Assembly: GCA_027030285.1 (NCBI GenBank)
Contig: JALVFC010000482.1
Coordinates: 1-7,551, forward strand
Origin: Thiotrichaceae bacterium
GTDB taxonomy: Bacteria; Pseudomonadota; Gammaproteobacteria; Thiotrichales; Thiotrichaceae
Direction of reading: 5' to 3'
Length of the DNA: 7,551 nt
This document shows, piece by piece, positions 1 to 6,705 of the stretch. The notes under the pieces are model-generated. The model worked only from the letters and a program-made list of their open reading frames with translations, was not told the origin of the DNA and made no database searches. Every line of letters begins with the position of its first letter. Position 1 is the stretch's first letter. The position numbers were made by a program, and so were the translations under genes.

Positions 1-410
1 GATCAATTAAAAATCGCGAAGTTGCACTTGTCAGGTGTTATAGGCGCTGACGTAGCATCAATAGCTGTAAGTAATAGTTTCTGTATATGAAAGCTGGCAA
101 CATACGCTATAGAAAATGCTTCGCGAATTGAGTTGACTTCTTCTGAAAATTGCAGGACTGGCATCAAGTGTTGCAGTGTTTCAGGCAATAGCGCCAGTAA
201 CCTTTAGCGGGCACAGACTACTCCGAAATAAGGCTTAAGTACAGAGTGATAATGCTTCTGTATCTATAAATATTATTTATCATTATTCGACAATATTATT
301 GATAAGAATGGGGGAGTGTAAAATATATCTAATAAATCAGTCAGATATAAAAGAAGGTTGTGGGCTTGCAAAATCCACTAATCAGTGGCAAAACTTACCA
401 ATCGCTTGAT
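1..410. other. Left-end region with no supported gene
   Basis: No convincing gene is visible. On the + strand a frame is open from base 1 to a TGA at 88-90 and could be the last 29 codons of a gene entering from the left, but it has no recognisable motif. A minus-strand frame covers about 3-203 and also resembles nothing I know. From about 240 to 350 the DNA is very AT-rich, with AATATTATT at 269-277 and again at 292-300. The 8-mer TCGCGAAG (14-21) recurs inverted at 119-126. A short dyad, CCACT/AGTGG, sits at 375-388. The AT-rich part probably holds the promoter for the mutL operon, but I could not find a -35/-10 pair with good spacing. Confidence 0.5.
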
Positions 411-527
411 ATGAAACATGAAAAAAGAGTTTCTAAGGTTCGCAGTTATAAACATAAATTATTGTATGTCATGGGTGGGTCGCTGGCAGCTTATGAATCT
501 TTGACACAGCCTGCACTTGCTCGGTAA
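411..527 (+). CDS. Signal-peptide-sized small ORF upstream of mutL
   Basis: This is a 38-codon ORF of unknown function. Residues 2-16 are strongly basic (four Lys before residue 15, Lys16, two Arg, two His). A short apolar stretch follows at 17-28 (LLYVMGGSLAAY), then a polar segment and the sequence PALA-R just before the stop. This is the layout of a Sec-type signal peptide with an Ala-X-Ala cleavage site, but almost nothing remains after the site. The ATG at 411 has no clear Shine-Dalgarno. The frame is open back to 351, and a TTG at 366 has AGAAGG (352-357) 8 bases upstream, so a 53-residue version is possible. The stop is 9 bases before the mutL start, which would allow translational coupling. 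In many gammaproteobacteria amiB, a secreted amidase gene, lies here, so this may be a remnant of a secreted-protein gene, a small exported or membrane peptide, a leader ORF, or chance. Confidence 0.3.
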   Translation: MKHEKRVSKVRSYKHKLLYVMGGSLAAYESLTQPALAR

Positions 528-536
528 GCTCTCTGT

Positions 537-2372
537 ATGCCCATCAGACAACTACCCTCACACCTGATTAATCAAATTGCTGCTGGCGAAGTCGTAGAAA
601 GACCGTCTTCAGTGCTAAAGGAGCTTGCAGAAAATTCGCTCGATGCACAGGCAACTCACATTACCATAGACGTAGAACAAGGCGGAATTAAACGGATTCG
701 TATTCGGGATAACGGGATAGGGATTCCCAAAGAAGAACTCAAGCTGGCATTGAGGCGTCATGCAACCAGCAAGATCAGTAGCCTGAGTGATCTTGAGCGA
801 GTCAATAGTCTTGGTTTTCGCGGTGAGGCATTGCCCAGTATTGCTTCTGTTTCCAGGTTGAGTTTGATTTCAAGATACCAGAGTGAAGAACAGGGGTGGA
901 ACATACAGGTTGATGGATATGGAGAATGTACTGAGCCAGCGCCTGTGTCGCATCCCGTCGGTACGACTGTTGATATTCGTGACCTGTTTTTTAATACACC
1001 CGCGCGCAGGAAGTTTTTGAAAACGGAGCGTACTGAGTACAAACATCTTGAAGATGTGGTGAAGAAAATTGCCCTGAGCAGGCTTGATACACATATTGAG
1101 CTGCGCCATAACCAGAAAACCACCCTGTTACTACGACCTGCCAGCAACCAGCAGGATGCTGATAAGCGGGTGTCCCAAATTACGGGTAGTGCCTTTATGG
1201 AGCAGTCCCTGTATCTGGATTATTCCGCCGCAGGCTTGCGACTGTGGGGCTGGATAGGGCTGCCCACCTTTTCGCGCTCACAGGCTGATTTGCAATACTT
1301 TTATGTGAACAAGCGCATAATCAGGGATAAAGTCGTCACGCATGCTGTACGCCAGTCCTACAGCGATGTGCTATACCACGGTCGGCACCCGGCTTATGTG
1401 TTGTTCCTTGAACTTGACCCACAAAGCGTTGATGTGAATGCACATCCAGCCAAACATGAAGTGCGTTTTCGTGAAGCACGGCTGGTACATGACTTTTTAT
1501 ATAGAACCCTGCATCAGGCACTGGCAGATGTACGACCAGAAACAGAGAGTCCTGCCCGGGAGCATCGCCCTGAGCTACCCGGTCAACAGCTACCAGAAGG
1601 TAAGCCTCAACAAGCTTATACGCCCCAGCAACGACGCCTAGGTATGCCTGTAAATGAGCAACTATCCATGTATAACCGCCTGGGTCAGTCAGCAGGATTC
1701 AACAGTCTGGCTAATGCTGGCAGTTCACCCTCTGTACAAGGTGCAGCAACAACACCAGCGCCGCAACAGGATACTGAAGGCACAGATGTGCCGCCATTAG
1801 GCTATGCACTGGCGCAGTTACACGGAATTTATATCCTTGCCGAGAACGCGACTGGTCTGGTGTTGGTAGATATGCACGCAGCCCATGAGCGCATTACCTA
1901 CGAGTCGCTTAAAAAGAGTCATACTGAAGATGCAATTCGCTCACAGCCCTTACTGGTACCATTGGCTATTAATGTCAGTCGGAAAGAAGCTGATTTTGCG
2001 GAAGAATACGCCGATACCTTCAGGCAACTGGGCTTTGAGATAAACCGTCTCGAAGCTGAAAAAATAGTTATTCGTGGTATTCCAAGCTTGTTAAGAGGTG
2101 CAGATATTGAAACCCTGGTGCGAGATGTGTTGGCTGACCTTATTACACATGGCAGTAGCGATAGAATTGAGATGCAGATAAATGAAATTCTCTCTACCAT
2201 GGCATGCCATAACTCTGTACGGGCTAATCACAAACTCACGCTGCCAGAAATGAATGCGCTGCTTAGAGATATGGAGCGCACCGAACGCAGCGGACAATGC
2301 AATCATGGGCGACCCACCTGGACACAAATGAGCATAGCGCAGTTAGACAAGCTGTTTATGCGAGGTCAATAA
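537..2372 (+). CDS. mutL: DNA mismatch repair protein MutL
   Basis: MutL couples mismatch recognition by MutS to strand incision and excision. The 611-residue product has the full family layout. The N-terminal GHKL ATPase shows ELAENSLDA (Glu29 general base, Asn33 for Mg), DNGIGI at 58-63, HATSK at 75-79, GFRGEAL at 93-99, and GTTVDIRDLFFNTPARRKF at 142-160. The transducer domain extends to about 330. A Gln/Pro-rich linker spans about 331-416, and the C-terminal dimerisation domain follows. That domain carries DMHAAHERITYE (445-456), ACHNSVRAN (556-564) and GQCNHGRP (586-593). These correspond to the metal-binding nickase motifs of MutL proteins from MutH-lacking bacteria, with Met where the consensus DQHA has Gln. 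The start is fixed by the MPIRQLP beginning, which matches the family. The Shine-Dalgarno is weak (GGTAAG, 523-528) and overlaps the stop of the small upstream ORF. miaA follows after 3 bases. Confidence 0.97.
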   Translation: MPIRQLPSHLINQIAAGEVVERPSSVLKELAENSLDAQATHITIDVEQGGIKRIRIRDNGIGIPKEELKLALRRHATSKISSLSDLERVNSLGFRGEALPSIASVSRLSLISRYQSEEQGWNIQVDGYGECTEPAPVSHPVGTTVDIRDLFFNTPARRKFLKTERTEYKHLEDVVKKIALSRLDTHIELRHNQKTTLLLRPASNQQDADKRVSQITGSAFMEQSLYLDYSAAGLRLWGWIGLPTFSRSQADLQYFYVNKRIIRDKVVTHAVRQSYSDVLYHGRHPAYVLFLELDPQSVDVNAHPAKHEVRFREARLVHDFLYRTLHQALADVRPETESPAREHRPELPGQQLPEGKPQQAYTPQQRRLGMPVNEQLSMYNRLGQSAGFNSLANAGSSPSVQGAATTPAPQQDTEGTDVPPLGYALAQLHGIYILAENATGLVLVDMHAAHERITYESLKKSHTEDAIRSQPLLVPLAINVSRKEADFAEEYADTFRQLGFEINRLEAEKIVIRGIPSLLRGADIETLVRDVLADLITHGSSDRIEMQINEILSTMACHNSVRANHKLTLPEMNALLRDMERTERSGQCNHGRPTWTQMSIAQLDKLFMRGQ

Positions 2373-2375
2373 ACC

Positions 2376-3332
2376 GTGCCAGCAGAAAAACATACTTTTC
2401 CACCCTGTATCTGCATTATGGGAGCCACAGGCACTGGCAAAACCGAACTGGCAATCGAAATGCACAAACGTTTCCCGGTGGAAATTATTAATGTTGATTC
2501 TGCACAAATTTACACACAAATGGATATTGGCACAGCCAAACCGGATAAAGAAACCCTGCAACAGGTCCCGCACCGTCTACTAGACTTTATAGACCCCTCA
2601 CAAGCCTATTCAGCGGCCGACTTTCGTACCGATGCCTTGCGAGAAATGCAGGAAATTACCAGTTCAGGAAAAATTCCCTTGCTTGCTGGTGGAACCATGC
2701 TGTACTTCCGGGCCTTGTTAAATGGCATCGCGCCATTGCCATCAGCAGACCCGCAAATCCGTGCCAGACTGAATGCAACGGCTGCAGAGCGGGGCTGGGA
2801 TTACCTGCACGAGTGCCTGCAACAGATCGATCCAGAGTCTGCAGGGCGTATCCATCCAAATGATCCACAACGTATCCAGAGAGCGCTGGAAGTGTATGAA
2901 ATAACAGGAAAGACACTGACAGAGCTACATGCAGCTCATAACCGGCAAGGAGCTGTTCACTTTCCCTGGAGAGTACTCAAGTTTGCTCTCATTCCACGTG
3001 ACAGGGAGGAGCTTCGCCAGCGTCTCGCAATACGATTTGAACACATGCTAGAACAGGGTTTGATAACTGAAGTCGAACAACTACGTGCTCGCGGGGATCT
3101 GAGTCTTGACCTGCCTTCAATGCGCTCAGTAGGCTACAGGCAGATATGGCAGTACTTAAATGGTGAAATGGACTACAAAATGATGAAAGAACGTGCTATT
3201 GTCGCAACTCGCCAACTAGCGAAACGACAGTTGACCTGGTTGCGTTCGGAGAAAGAAGTGATTTCGCTGTACATGGAAGATAACAATATTTCAATGATGG
3301 AAAGCAAAATGAGGGGCTTTTTAATCAATTAG
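2376..3332 (+). CDS. miaA: tRNA dimethylallyltransferase MiaA
   Basis: MiaA transfers the dimethylallyl group from DMAPP to N6 of A37 in tRNAs that read codons starting with U, the first step towards ms2i6A. The 318-residue product is close to the usual length (about 316 in E. coli). Visible motifs are the P-loop GATGTGKT (16-23), NVDSAQIYTQMDIGTAKP (39-56, with the catalytic Asp41), AGGTMLYFRALL (104-115), QRALEVYEITGKT (168-180), SVGYRQ (251-256) and the conserved C-terminal region around TRQLAKRQLTWLR (278-290). The start is GTG, 3 bases after the mutL stop, with GAGGT (2362-2366) in the end of mutL as Shine-Dalgarno at 9-base spacing. Overlap of expression with mutL is therefore likely. 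The last 20 or so residues are not conserved in the family and look like a species-specific tail. Confidence 0.97.
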   Translation: MPAEKHTFPPCICIMGATGTGKTELAIEMHKRFPVEIINVDSAQIYTQMDIGTAKPDKETLQQVPHRLLDFIDPSQAYSAADFRTDALREMQEITSSGKIPLLAGGTMLYFRALLNGIAPLPSADPQIRARLNATAAERGWDYLHECLQQIDPESAGRIHPNDPQRIQRALEVYEITGKTLTELHAAHNRQGAVHFPWRVLKFALIPRDREELRQRLAIRFEHMLEQGLITEVEQLRARGDLSLDLPSMRSVGYRQIWQYLNGEMDYKMMKERAIVATRQLAKRQLTWLRSEKEVISLYMEDNNISMMESKMRGFLIN

Positions 3333-3429
3333 AATCTACCATTAGGCGTATAAGACTTCACTAAAACGCAAACGAAATATAAGATTCGTCTGCTCGACAA
3401 ATAAAAGCACCATTACTCATTATCTTCTA

Positions 3430-3458
3430 CTGTTGTAGCTAGCGGTATTTTATATAAT
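3430..3458 (+). promoter_or_regulatory. Candidate hfq promoter
   Basis: A perfect TATAAT -10 box lies at 3453-3458 in the miaA-hfq gap. The hexamer at 17-base spacing (CTGTTG, 3430-3435) is a poor -35. A TTG-containing hexamer at 3433-3438 is better matched but only 14 bases away. A transcript from here would have a leader of about 110 bases before hfq. The whole gap (3333-3571) is AT-rich, holds no gene and shows no clear terminator for miaA, so read-through from mutL-miaA is also likely. In E. coli several hfq promoters lie within miaA; I did not identify equivalents here. Confidence 0.35.
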
Positions 3459-3561
3459 GGTTTTAAAGTATTTGGTAACAATATTTTAAAATTCATGCAT
3501 AATGATATGTATAGTGAATAATGTAAGCAATTAATATAAACAAAACCCCAATATAAAAGTC

Positions 3562-3566
3562 AGGAG
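3562..3566 (+). promoter_or_regulatory. hfq ribosome binding site
   Basis: AGGAG sits 5 bases before the ATG at 3572 and 8 bases before the ATG at 3575. The spacing, and the family N-terminus M-[AS]-K-G, favour 3575 as the true start. Confidence 0.75.
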
Positions 3567-3574
3567 TTAACATG

Positions 3575-3805
3575 ATGTCTAAAGGGCACACTCTACAAGA
3601 ACCCTTCCTTAACGCTTTACGCAAAGAGAGGATTCCAGTATCGATTTACCTCGTAAATGGAATTAAGTTACAGGGCCACGTTGAATCATTCGATCAATTC
3701 GTTATCTTGCTAGGTAATGCAGTGAATCAGCTGGTATACAAGCACGCCATTTCTACTATTGTTCCCGCACGTCCGATCAAACTTAGTCTGACAGACGACG
3801 AATAA
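3575..3805 (+). CDS. hfq: RNA chaperone Hfq
   Basis: Hfq forms a hexameric Sm-like ring that pairs small RNAs with mRNAs and binds A-rich and U-rich RNA. The 76-residue product (start at the second of two tandem ATGs) has the Sm1 motif around VSIYLVNGIKLQG (22-34) and the Sm2 motif YKHAIS (55-60). In E. coli numbering it keeps the proximal-face residues Gln8, Gln41, Phe42, Lys56 and His57, the distal-face residues Tyr25, Lys31 and Gln33, and the rim residues Arg16, Lys17 and Arg19. Two points are odd. Position 47, Lys in E. coli (LLKN), is Gly here. The C-terminal tail is only about 11 residues after the core and ends in the acidic TDDE, whereas the E. coli protein has 102 residues. The gene lies in its usual place between miaA and hflX, but a terminator-like structure separates it from hflX. 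Confidence 0.97.
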   Translation: MSKGHTLQEPFLNALRKERIPVSIYLVNGIKLQGHVESFDQFVILLGNAVNQLVYKHAISTIVPARPIKLSLTDDE

Positions 3806-3863
3806 ACGAACACTAGAGACTAGAATATTAAATAGAATAGTCTTAACTGTACTTGAATATCCC

Positions 3864-3904
3864 AGACCGGCAGGTATGTTCAAAACGACTTGTCGGTTTA
3901 TTCT
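3864..3904 (+). terminator. Terminator-like stem-loop after hfq
   Basis: The arms at 3864-3875 (AGACCGGCAGGT) and 3888-3899 (ACTTGTCGGTTT) pair over 12 bp with three G-U wobbles and enclose a 12-base loop. The 3' side runs into TTTATTCT, a modest U-rich tail. The structure lies 59 bases after the hfq stop, so it could end or attenuate hfq transcription before hflX. The interrupted U-tract suggests partial termination. A weaker AT-rich dyad (AGACTA at 3817-3822 with TAGTCT at 3838-3843) precedes it. Confidence 0.55.
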
Positions 3905-3917
3905 ATGTCGCTATTAT
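3890..3917 (+). promoter_or_regulatory. Candidate hflX promoter overlapping the terminator
   Basis: TTGTCG (3890-3895) resembles a -35 box and TATTAT (3912-3917) a -10 box, with a 16-base spacer. The -35 box lies inside the 3' arm of the stem-loop after hfq. Transcription would begin near 3924, giving a leader of about 35 bases that opens with the small GC-rich hairpin. The call rests on consensus matching alone. Confidence 0.4.
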
Positions 3918-3925
3918 CCTATCAT

Positions 3926-3937
3926 GCGCAGATGCGC
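3926..3937 (+). other. Small GC-rich hairpin before hflX
   Basis: GCGC-AGAT-GCGC forms a 4-bp stem with a 4-base loop 21 bases upstream of the TTG start of hflX. It lies at about the predicted 5' end of an hflX transcript, where it could affect mRNA stability or ribosome access. As DNA it is a short dyad that could also be an operator half-site pair. There is no direct evidence for either role. Confidence 0.3.
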
Positions 3938-3958
3938 TGAAAACAGATCTAAAAACCT

Positions 3959-5272
3959 TTGGAATTATTTGATCGCCTCCAACATCCCCGCACCGGTGAA
4001 ACTGCTATTCTAGTCCAGATCAGCCTTAATGCATCCAGCAACACCTATGATAAACAAGAGTTTCAGGCATTAGCACGATCTGCCGGTGCCAATGACGTAT
4101 CTTTCATTACTGGCTCACGCCACTCACCAGATCCCAAATATTTTGTTGGCCAGGGCAAAGTAGAGGAAATCAGGCAGCATGTATTAACAAATGATGCCGA
4201 TATCGTTATTTTTGATCATGCACTCAGTCCTGCCCAGGAACGCAACCTTGAAAAGCTGCTTGAATGCAGAGTGCTGGACAGAACCGGTTTGATTCTGGAT
4301 ATCTTTGCACAACGCGCCCAGTCCCATGATGGCAAGTTACAGGTAGAACTGGCGCAGCTAAAGCATATGTCCACACGCCTGGTGCGTGGCTGGACGCACC
4401 TTGAGCGCCAGAAGGGTGGTATTGGCTTGCGTGGTCCCGGTGAAACGCAGCTGGAAACGGATCGCCGCTTGCTTAATATTCGCATCAAGCAAATCAACAA
4501 GCGTCTGCAAAAAGTACGCAACCAGCGTGAGCAAGGCAGGCAATCGCGAAAAAAAGCGGAAACCCCTACCGTATCATTGGTGGGTTACACCAATGCAGGG
4601 AAGTCAACACTCTTTAACAAACTTACCGATGCAGAAGTCTATGCTGCTGATCAGTTGTTCGCTACACTAGATCCTACACTACGCAAACTGGAGCTTCCCA
4701 ACCAGCAAAAAGTCATTCTGGCTGATACGGTAGGTTTTATAAAAGACCTGCCGCATGACCTGGTTGCAGCCTTTCGTTCTACTTTGCAGGAAACCATTGA
4801 AGCAGATATTTTGCTGCATGTGATTGATAGCCAGGACGAACAGCGTGATATGTTCCGTGCTGAGGTTAATGAGGTGATTGCACAAATTGGTGCAGATAAA
4901 ATTACCCAGATTGAAATTATGAACAAGATAGACCTGGCAGAAGAAAGTACTGCACGAATCGAGCCAGCCCATGATGATCTGCCAGCACGTATCTGGTTAT
5001 CATCCAGAACAGGTGAGGGGCTTGAGCTACTGACGCAGTATCTGGCAGACTACTTTTCAAAAAGCCTGTTTTCAGGTTTCCTCACATTGCTACCACAATA
5101 CGCTCGGCTGCGTGCACGACTCTTTGAATATAATGCGGTTACCCGGGAAACGATTACAGCAGAAGGTGCTTTTAGCCTGCAAATTGTGATTCAACAACGT
5201 ATACTCGAAGCCTTGTTAAAGGAAGAAGGCGTCACACTGGACATGCTAACGAGTGATATGCCCGTGGAGTAA
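3959..5272 (+). CDS. hflX: Ribosome-splitting GTPase HflX
   Basis: HflX is a cytoplasmic GTPase of the Obg-HflX superfamily that binds 50S subunits and splits stalled ribosomes, notably under heat stress. The 437-residue product has the N-terminal HflX domain with TGSRHSPDPKYFVGQGK (51-67), FDHALSPAQERNLE (85-98) and LDRTGLILDIFAQRA (106-120). The glycine-rich region GGIGLRGPGETQLETDRR (153-170) follows. The G domain has G1 GYTNAGKS (209-216), G2 around Thr236 in FATLDPT, G3 DTVGF (256-260) and G4 NKID (322-325). The C-terminal tail (about 365-437) is variable in the family. The start must be TTG at 3959: an in-frame TAA at 3950-3952 closes the frame, there is no in-frame ATG before residue 137, and conserved sequence begins within 15 residues. 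No Shine-Dalgarno is evident. The next gene starts 3 bases after the stop. Confidence 0.95.
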   Translation: MELFDRLQHPRTGETAILVQISLNASSNTYDKQEFQALARSAGANDVSFITGSRHSPDPKYFVGQGKVEEIRQHVLTNDADIVIFDHALSPAQERNLEKLLECRVLDRTGLILDIFAQRAQSHDGKLQVELAQLKHMSTRLVRGWTHLERQKGGIGLRGPGETQLETDRRLLNIRIKQINKRLQKVRNQREQGRQSRKKAETPTVSLVGYTNAGKSTLFNKLTDAEVYAADQLFATLDPTLRKLELPNQQKVILADTVGFIKDLPHDLVAAFRSTLQETIEADILLHVIDSQDEQRDMFRAEVNEVIAQIGADKITQIEIMNKIDLAEESTARIEPAHDDLPARIWLSSRTGEGLELLTQYLADYFSKSLFSGFLTLLPQYARLRARLFEYNAVTRETITAEGAFSLQIVIQQRILEALLKEEGVTLDMLTSDMPVE

Positions 5273-5275
5273 TGT

Positions 5276-6526
5276 ATGAGCAGGAGAAAAAACAGACACA
5301 TAGCTACTCAGCTGCTTCATAACGATTATCAGACAGGTATACAGCATGGTTCACTGCACCAGCCTGTTCATAACTCTGTTGCCTATGGTTACTCGCAATC
5401 CAGAGACCTTGCGGATGTCTTTCAGGGCAAGCAGTCTGGTTATGCCTATGGCAGGGCAAGCAATCCGACTGTGAGCGCGCTAGAGTCCAAAATCACCCTG
5501 CTGGAACAAGGTCTGGCAAGCTGTTGCTTTGCCAGCGGCATGGCGGCAATCAGTGCCACGATGTTGACTTTGCTGAGGGCGGGCGATCATCTGGTTTCCA
5601 GTTCATTTCTGTTTGGCAATACCAATAGTTTTTTTAATACGCTGACTACCTATGGCATTGAAGTTACATTTGTTGATGCCACAGATGTACAAAATATTAT
5701 TGATGCTACACAAGCCAATACCAAAGCAGTTTTTGTTGAAACCATTGCTAACCCACGCACCCAGGTAAGTGACCTGGCGCGTATTGGAGAATATTGTGCA
5801 GAGCAGGGTTTGCTCTATATTGTTGATAATACTTTGACAACGCCTATCGCTTTTCAGCCCAGAGATGTGAAGGCAGGATTAATTATTAACTCACTTACCA
5901 AATATATTGGTGGACATGGCAATGCATTAGGTGGTGCGGTGACCGAGACAGGTATATTTGACTGGTCAAGTTATGCAAATATTTATGATATCTACAAAAA
6001 AGGCGAGAGCAATAGCTGGGGGATTTTGCAAATCCGCAAAAAAGGGTTGCGAGATATGGGGGCAACTTTGTCTCCTGAAGCTGCACACGCTATTGCTGTG
6101 GGCTCCGAAACACTTAGCATGCGGGTAAAGAAATCATCTGAAAATGCCCTGACCCTGGCAAACTTTTTTGCCGAACACCCAATGATAAACCAGGTGTTTT
6201 ATCCTGGTTTGAAAAGCCATCAGGAGCATTTGCTCGCCACGGAGTTGTTCGGCAGTTACGGTTCTTTAATGAGTATCGAGTTACATGAGGATATTAACTG
6301 CTTTAACTTTTTAGATCGGCTAGAACTGGTCATCAGTGCCAGCAATCTGGGGGATAACCGAACCCTTGCCATACCTGTGGCACATACCATTTTTTATGAA
6401 ATGGGGGCAGAGCGCAGAGCATCTATGGGTATATCAGATGGGCTGATCCGGCTCTCAATTGGCATTGAAGATGTTGATAGTCTGATTGAAGATTTTTCCA
6501 GGAGTTTATCCGTAACGTCCTTATAA
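5276..6526 (+). CDS. PLP-dependent Cys/Met metabolism enzyme (cystathionine gamma-synthase family)
   Basis: This 416-residue protein belongs to the fold-type I PLP family of cystathionine gamma-synthase, cystathionine lyases, methionine gamma-lyase and O-acetylhomoserine sulfhydrylase. Visible features are YGRASNPT (58-65; Tyr58 and Arg60 contact the neighbouring subunit's PLP phosphate in the family), FASGMAAI (85-92), VDN with PLP-ring Asp184, the Schiff-base lysine Lys209 in NSLTKYIGGHG, SNLGDNRTL (356-364) and IRLSIGIED (391-399) with the carboxylate-binding Arg392. The SNLGD segment is more like sulfhydrylases than lyases. The Tyr that normally stacks on PLP (LYG motif) appears as Phe113 in FLFGNTNS. 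It resembles a distinct proteobacterial group usually labelled only 'cystathionine gamma-synthase family protein', so the exact reaction is unknown. GGAG (5266-5269) gives a Shine-Dalgarno 6 bases before the ATG and within the end of hflX, which suggests coupling to hflX. Confidence 0.85.
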   Translation: MSRRKNRHIATQLLHNDYQTGIQHGSLHQPVHNSVAYGYSQSRDLADVFQGKQSGYAYGRASNPTVSALESKITLLEQGLASCCFASGMAAISATMLTLLRAGDHLVSSSFLFGNTNSFFNTLTTYGIEVTFVDATDVQNIIDATQANTKAVFVETIANPRTQVSDLARIGEYCAEQGLLYIVDNTLTTPIAFQPRDVKAGLIINSLTKYIGGHGNALGGAVTETGIFDWSSYANIYDIYKKGESNSWGILQIRKKGLRDMGATLSPEAAHAIAVGSETLSMRVKKSSENALTLANFFAEHPMINQVFYPGLKSHQEHLLATELFGSYGSLMSIELHEDINCFNFLDRLELVISASNLGDNRTLAIPVAHTIFYEMGAERRASMGISDGLIRLSIGIEDVDSLIEDFSRSLSVTSL

Positions 6527-6566
6527 AGTGTATTTTCGCATTGTTGTTACAGAGCCATGACTGAAA

Positions 6567-6705
6567 GTGTTGTCTGAAACCTTTACTTAAAGATTATGTA
6601 ACTACTCAGCTTGCACTCGTGTTGTCCGATTTCTACGCTGAACAATTATAAGATTATTATATTGCTATTTAATCAATGAGATATTATCAGACAGGCGGTG
6701 TTGTC
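6567..6705 (+). repeat. Three direct copies of GTGTTGTC before the pilin operon
   Basis: The exact octamer GTGTTGTC occurs at 6567-6574, 6619-6626 and 6698-6705, all in the same orientation, in the 244-base gap before the FimT-type gene. The start-to-start distances are 52 and 79 bases. The first two copies continue as YGA (CTGA with T, CCGA with C). The third overlaps a candidate -35 box. The set could be binding sites for a regulator of the minor pilins; no family is identifiable from the octamer. Confidence 0.45.

Noticed and set aside
1..90. + strand frame open from base 1 to TGA at 88-90
   Set aside because: It could be a gene tail entering from outside, but 29 codons without a motif are too few to support a call.
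3..188. Minus-strand frame of about 61 codons at the left end
   Set aside because: It needs a TTG start, has no ribosome binding site or recognisable motif, and lies in a region also open on the other strand. I left it uncalled.
269..300. Repeated AATATTATT
   Set aside because: Two copies of an A/T-only nonamer in very AT-rich DNA are likely to be chance.
299..324. TTGATA and TAAAAT as a promoter for the mutL operon
   Set aside because: The hexamers match well, but the spacer is only 14 bases, too short for a normal sigma70 promoter.
375..388. CCACT-AATC-AGTGG hairpin as a terminator
   Set aside because: The stem is 5 bp with no T-run after it on the + strand, and no minus-strand gene lies to the right that would need it.
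758..1147. Long antisense frame inside mutL
   Set aside because: It lies opposite highly conserved MutL ATPase motifs and its product has no family features, so it is a shadow of mutL.
4216..4521. Antisense frame inside hflX
   Set aside because: It is Cys/Arg/Ser-rich with no domain and lies opposite the conserved HflX glycine-rich region, so it is a coding shadow.
5272..5274. ATG overlapping the hflX stop as start of the next gene
   Set aside because: It is in a different frame from the PLP enzyme and soon meets a stop. The ATG at 5276 has a suitable Shine-Dalgarno.
6662..6687. TTGCTA and TATTAT as the pilin operon promoter
   Set aside because: The spacer is only 14 bases. The pair at 6701-6729, with 17-base spacing and an extended -10, is better.
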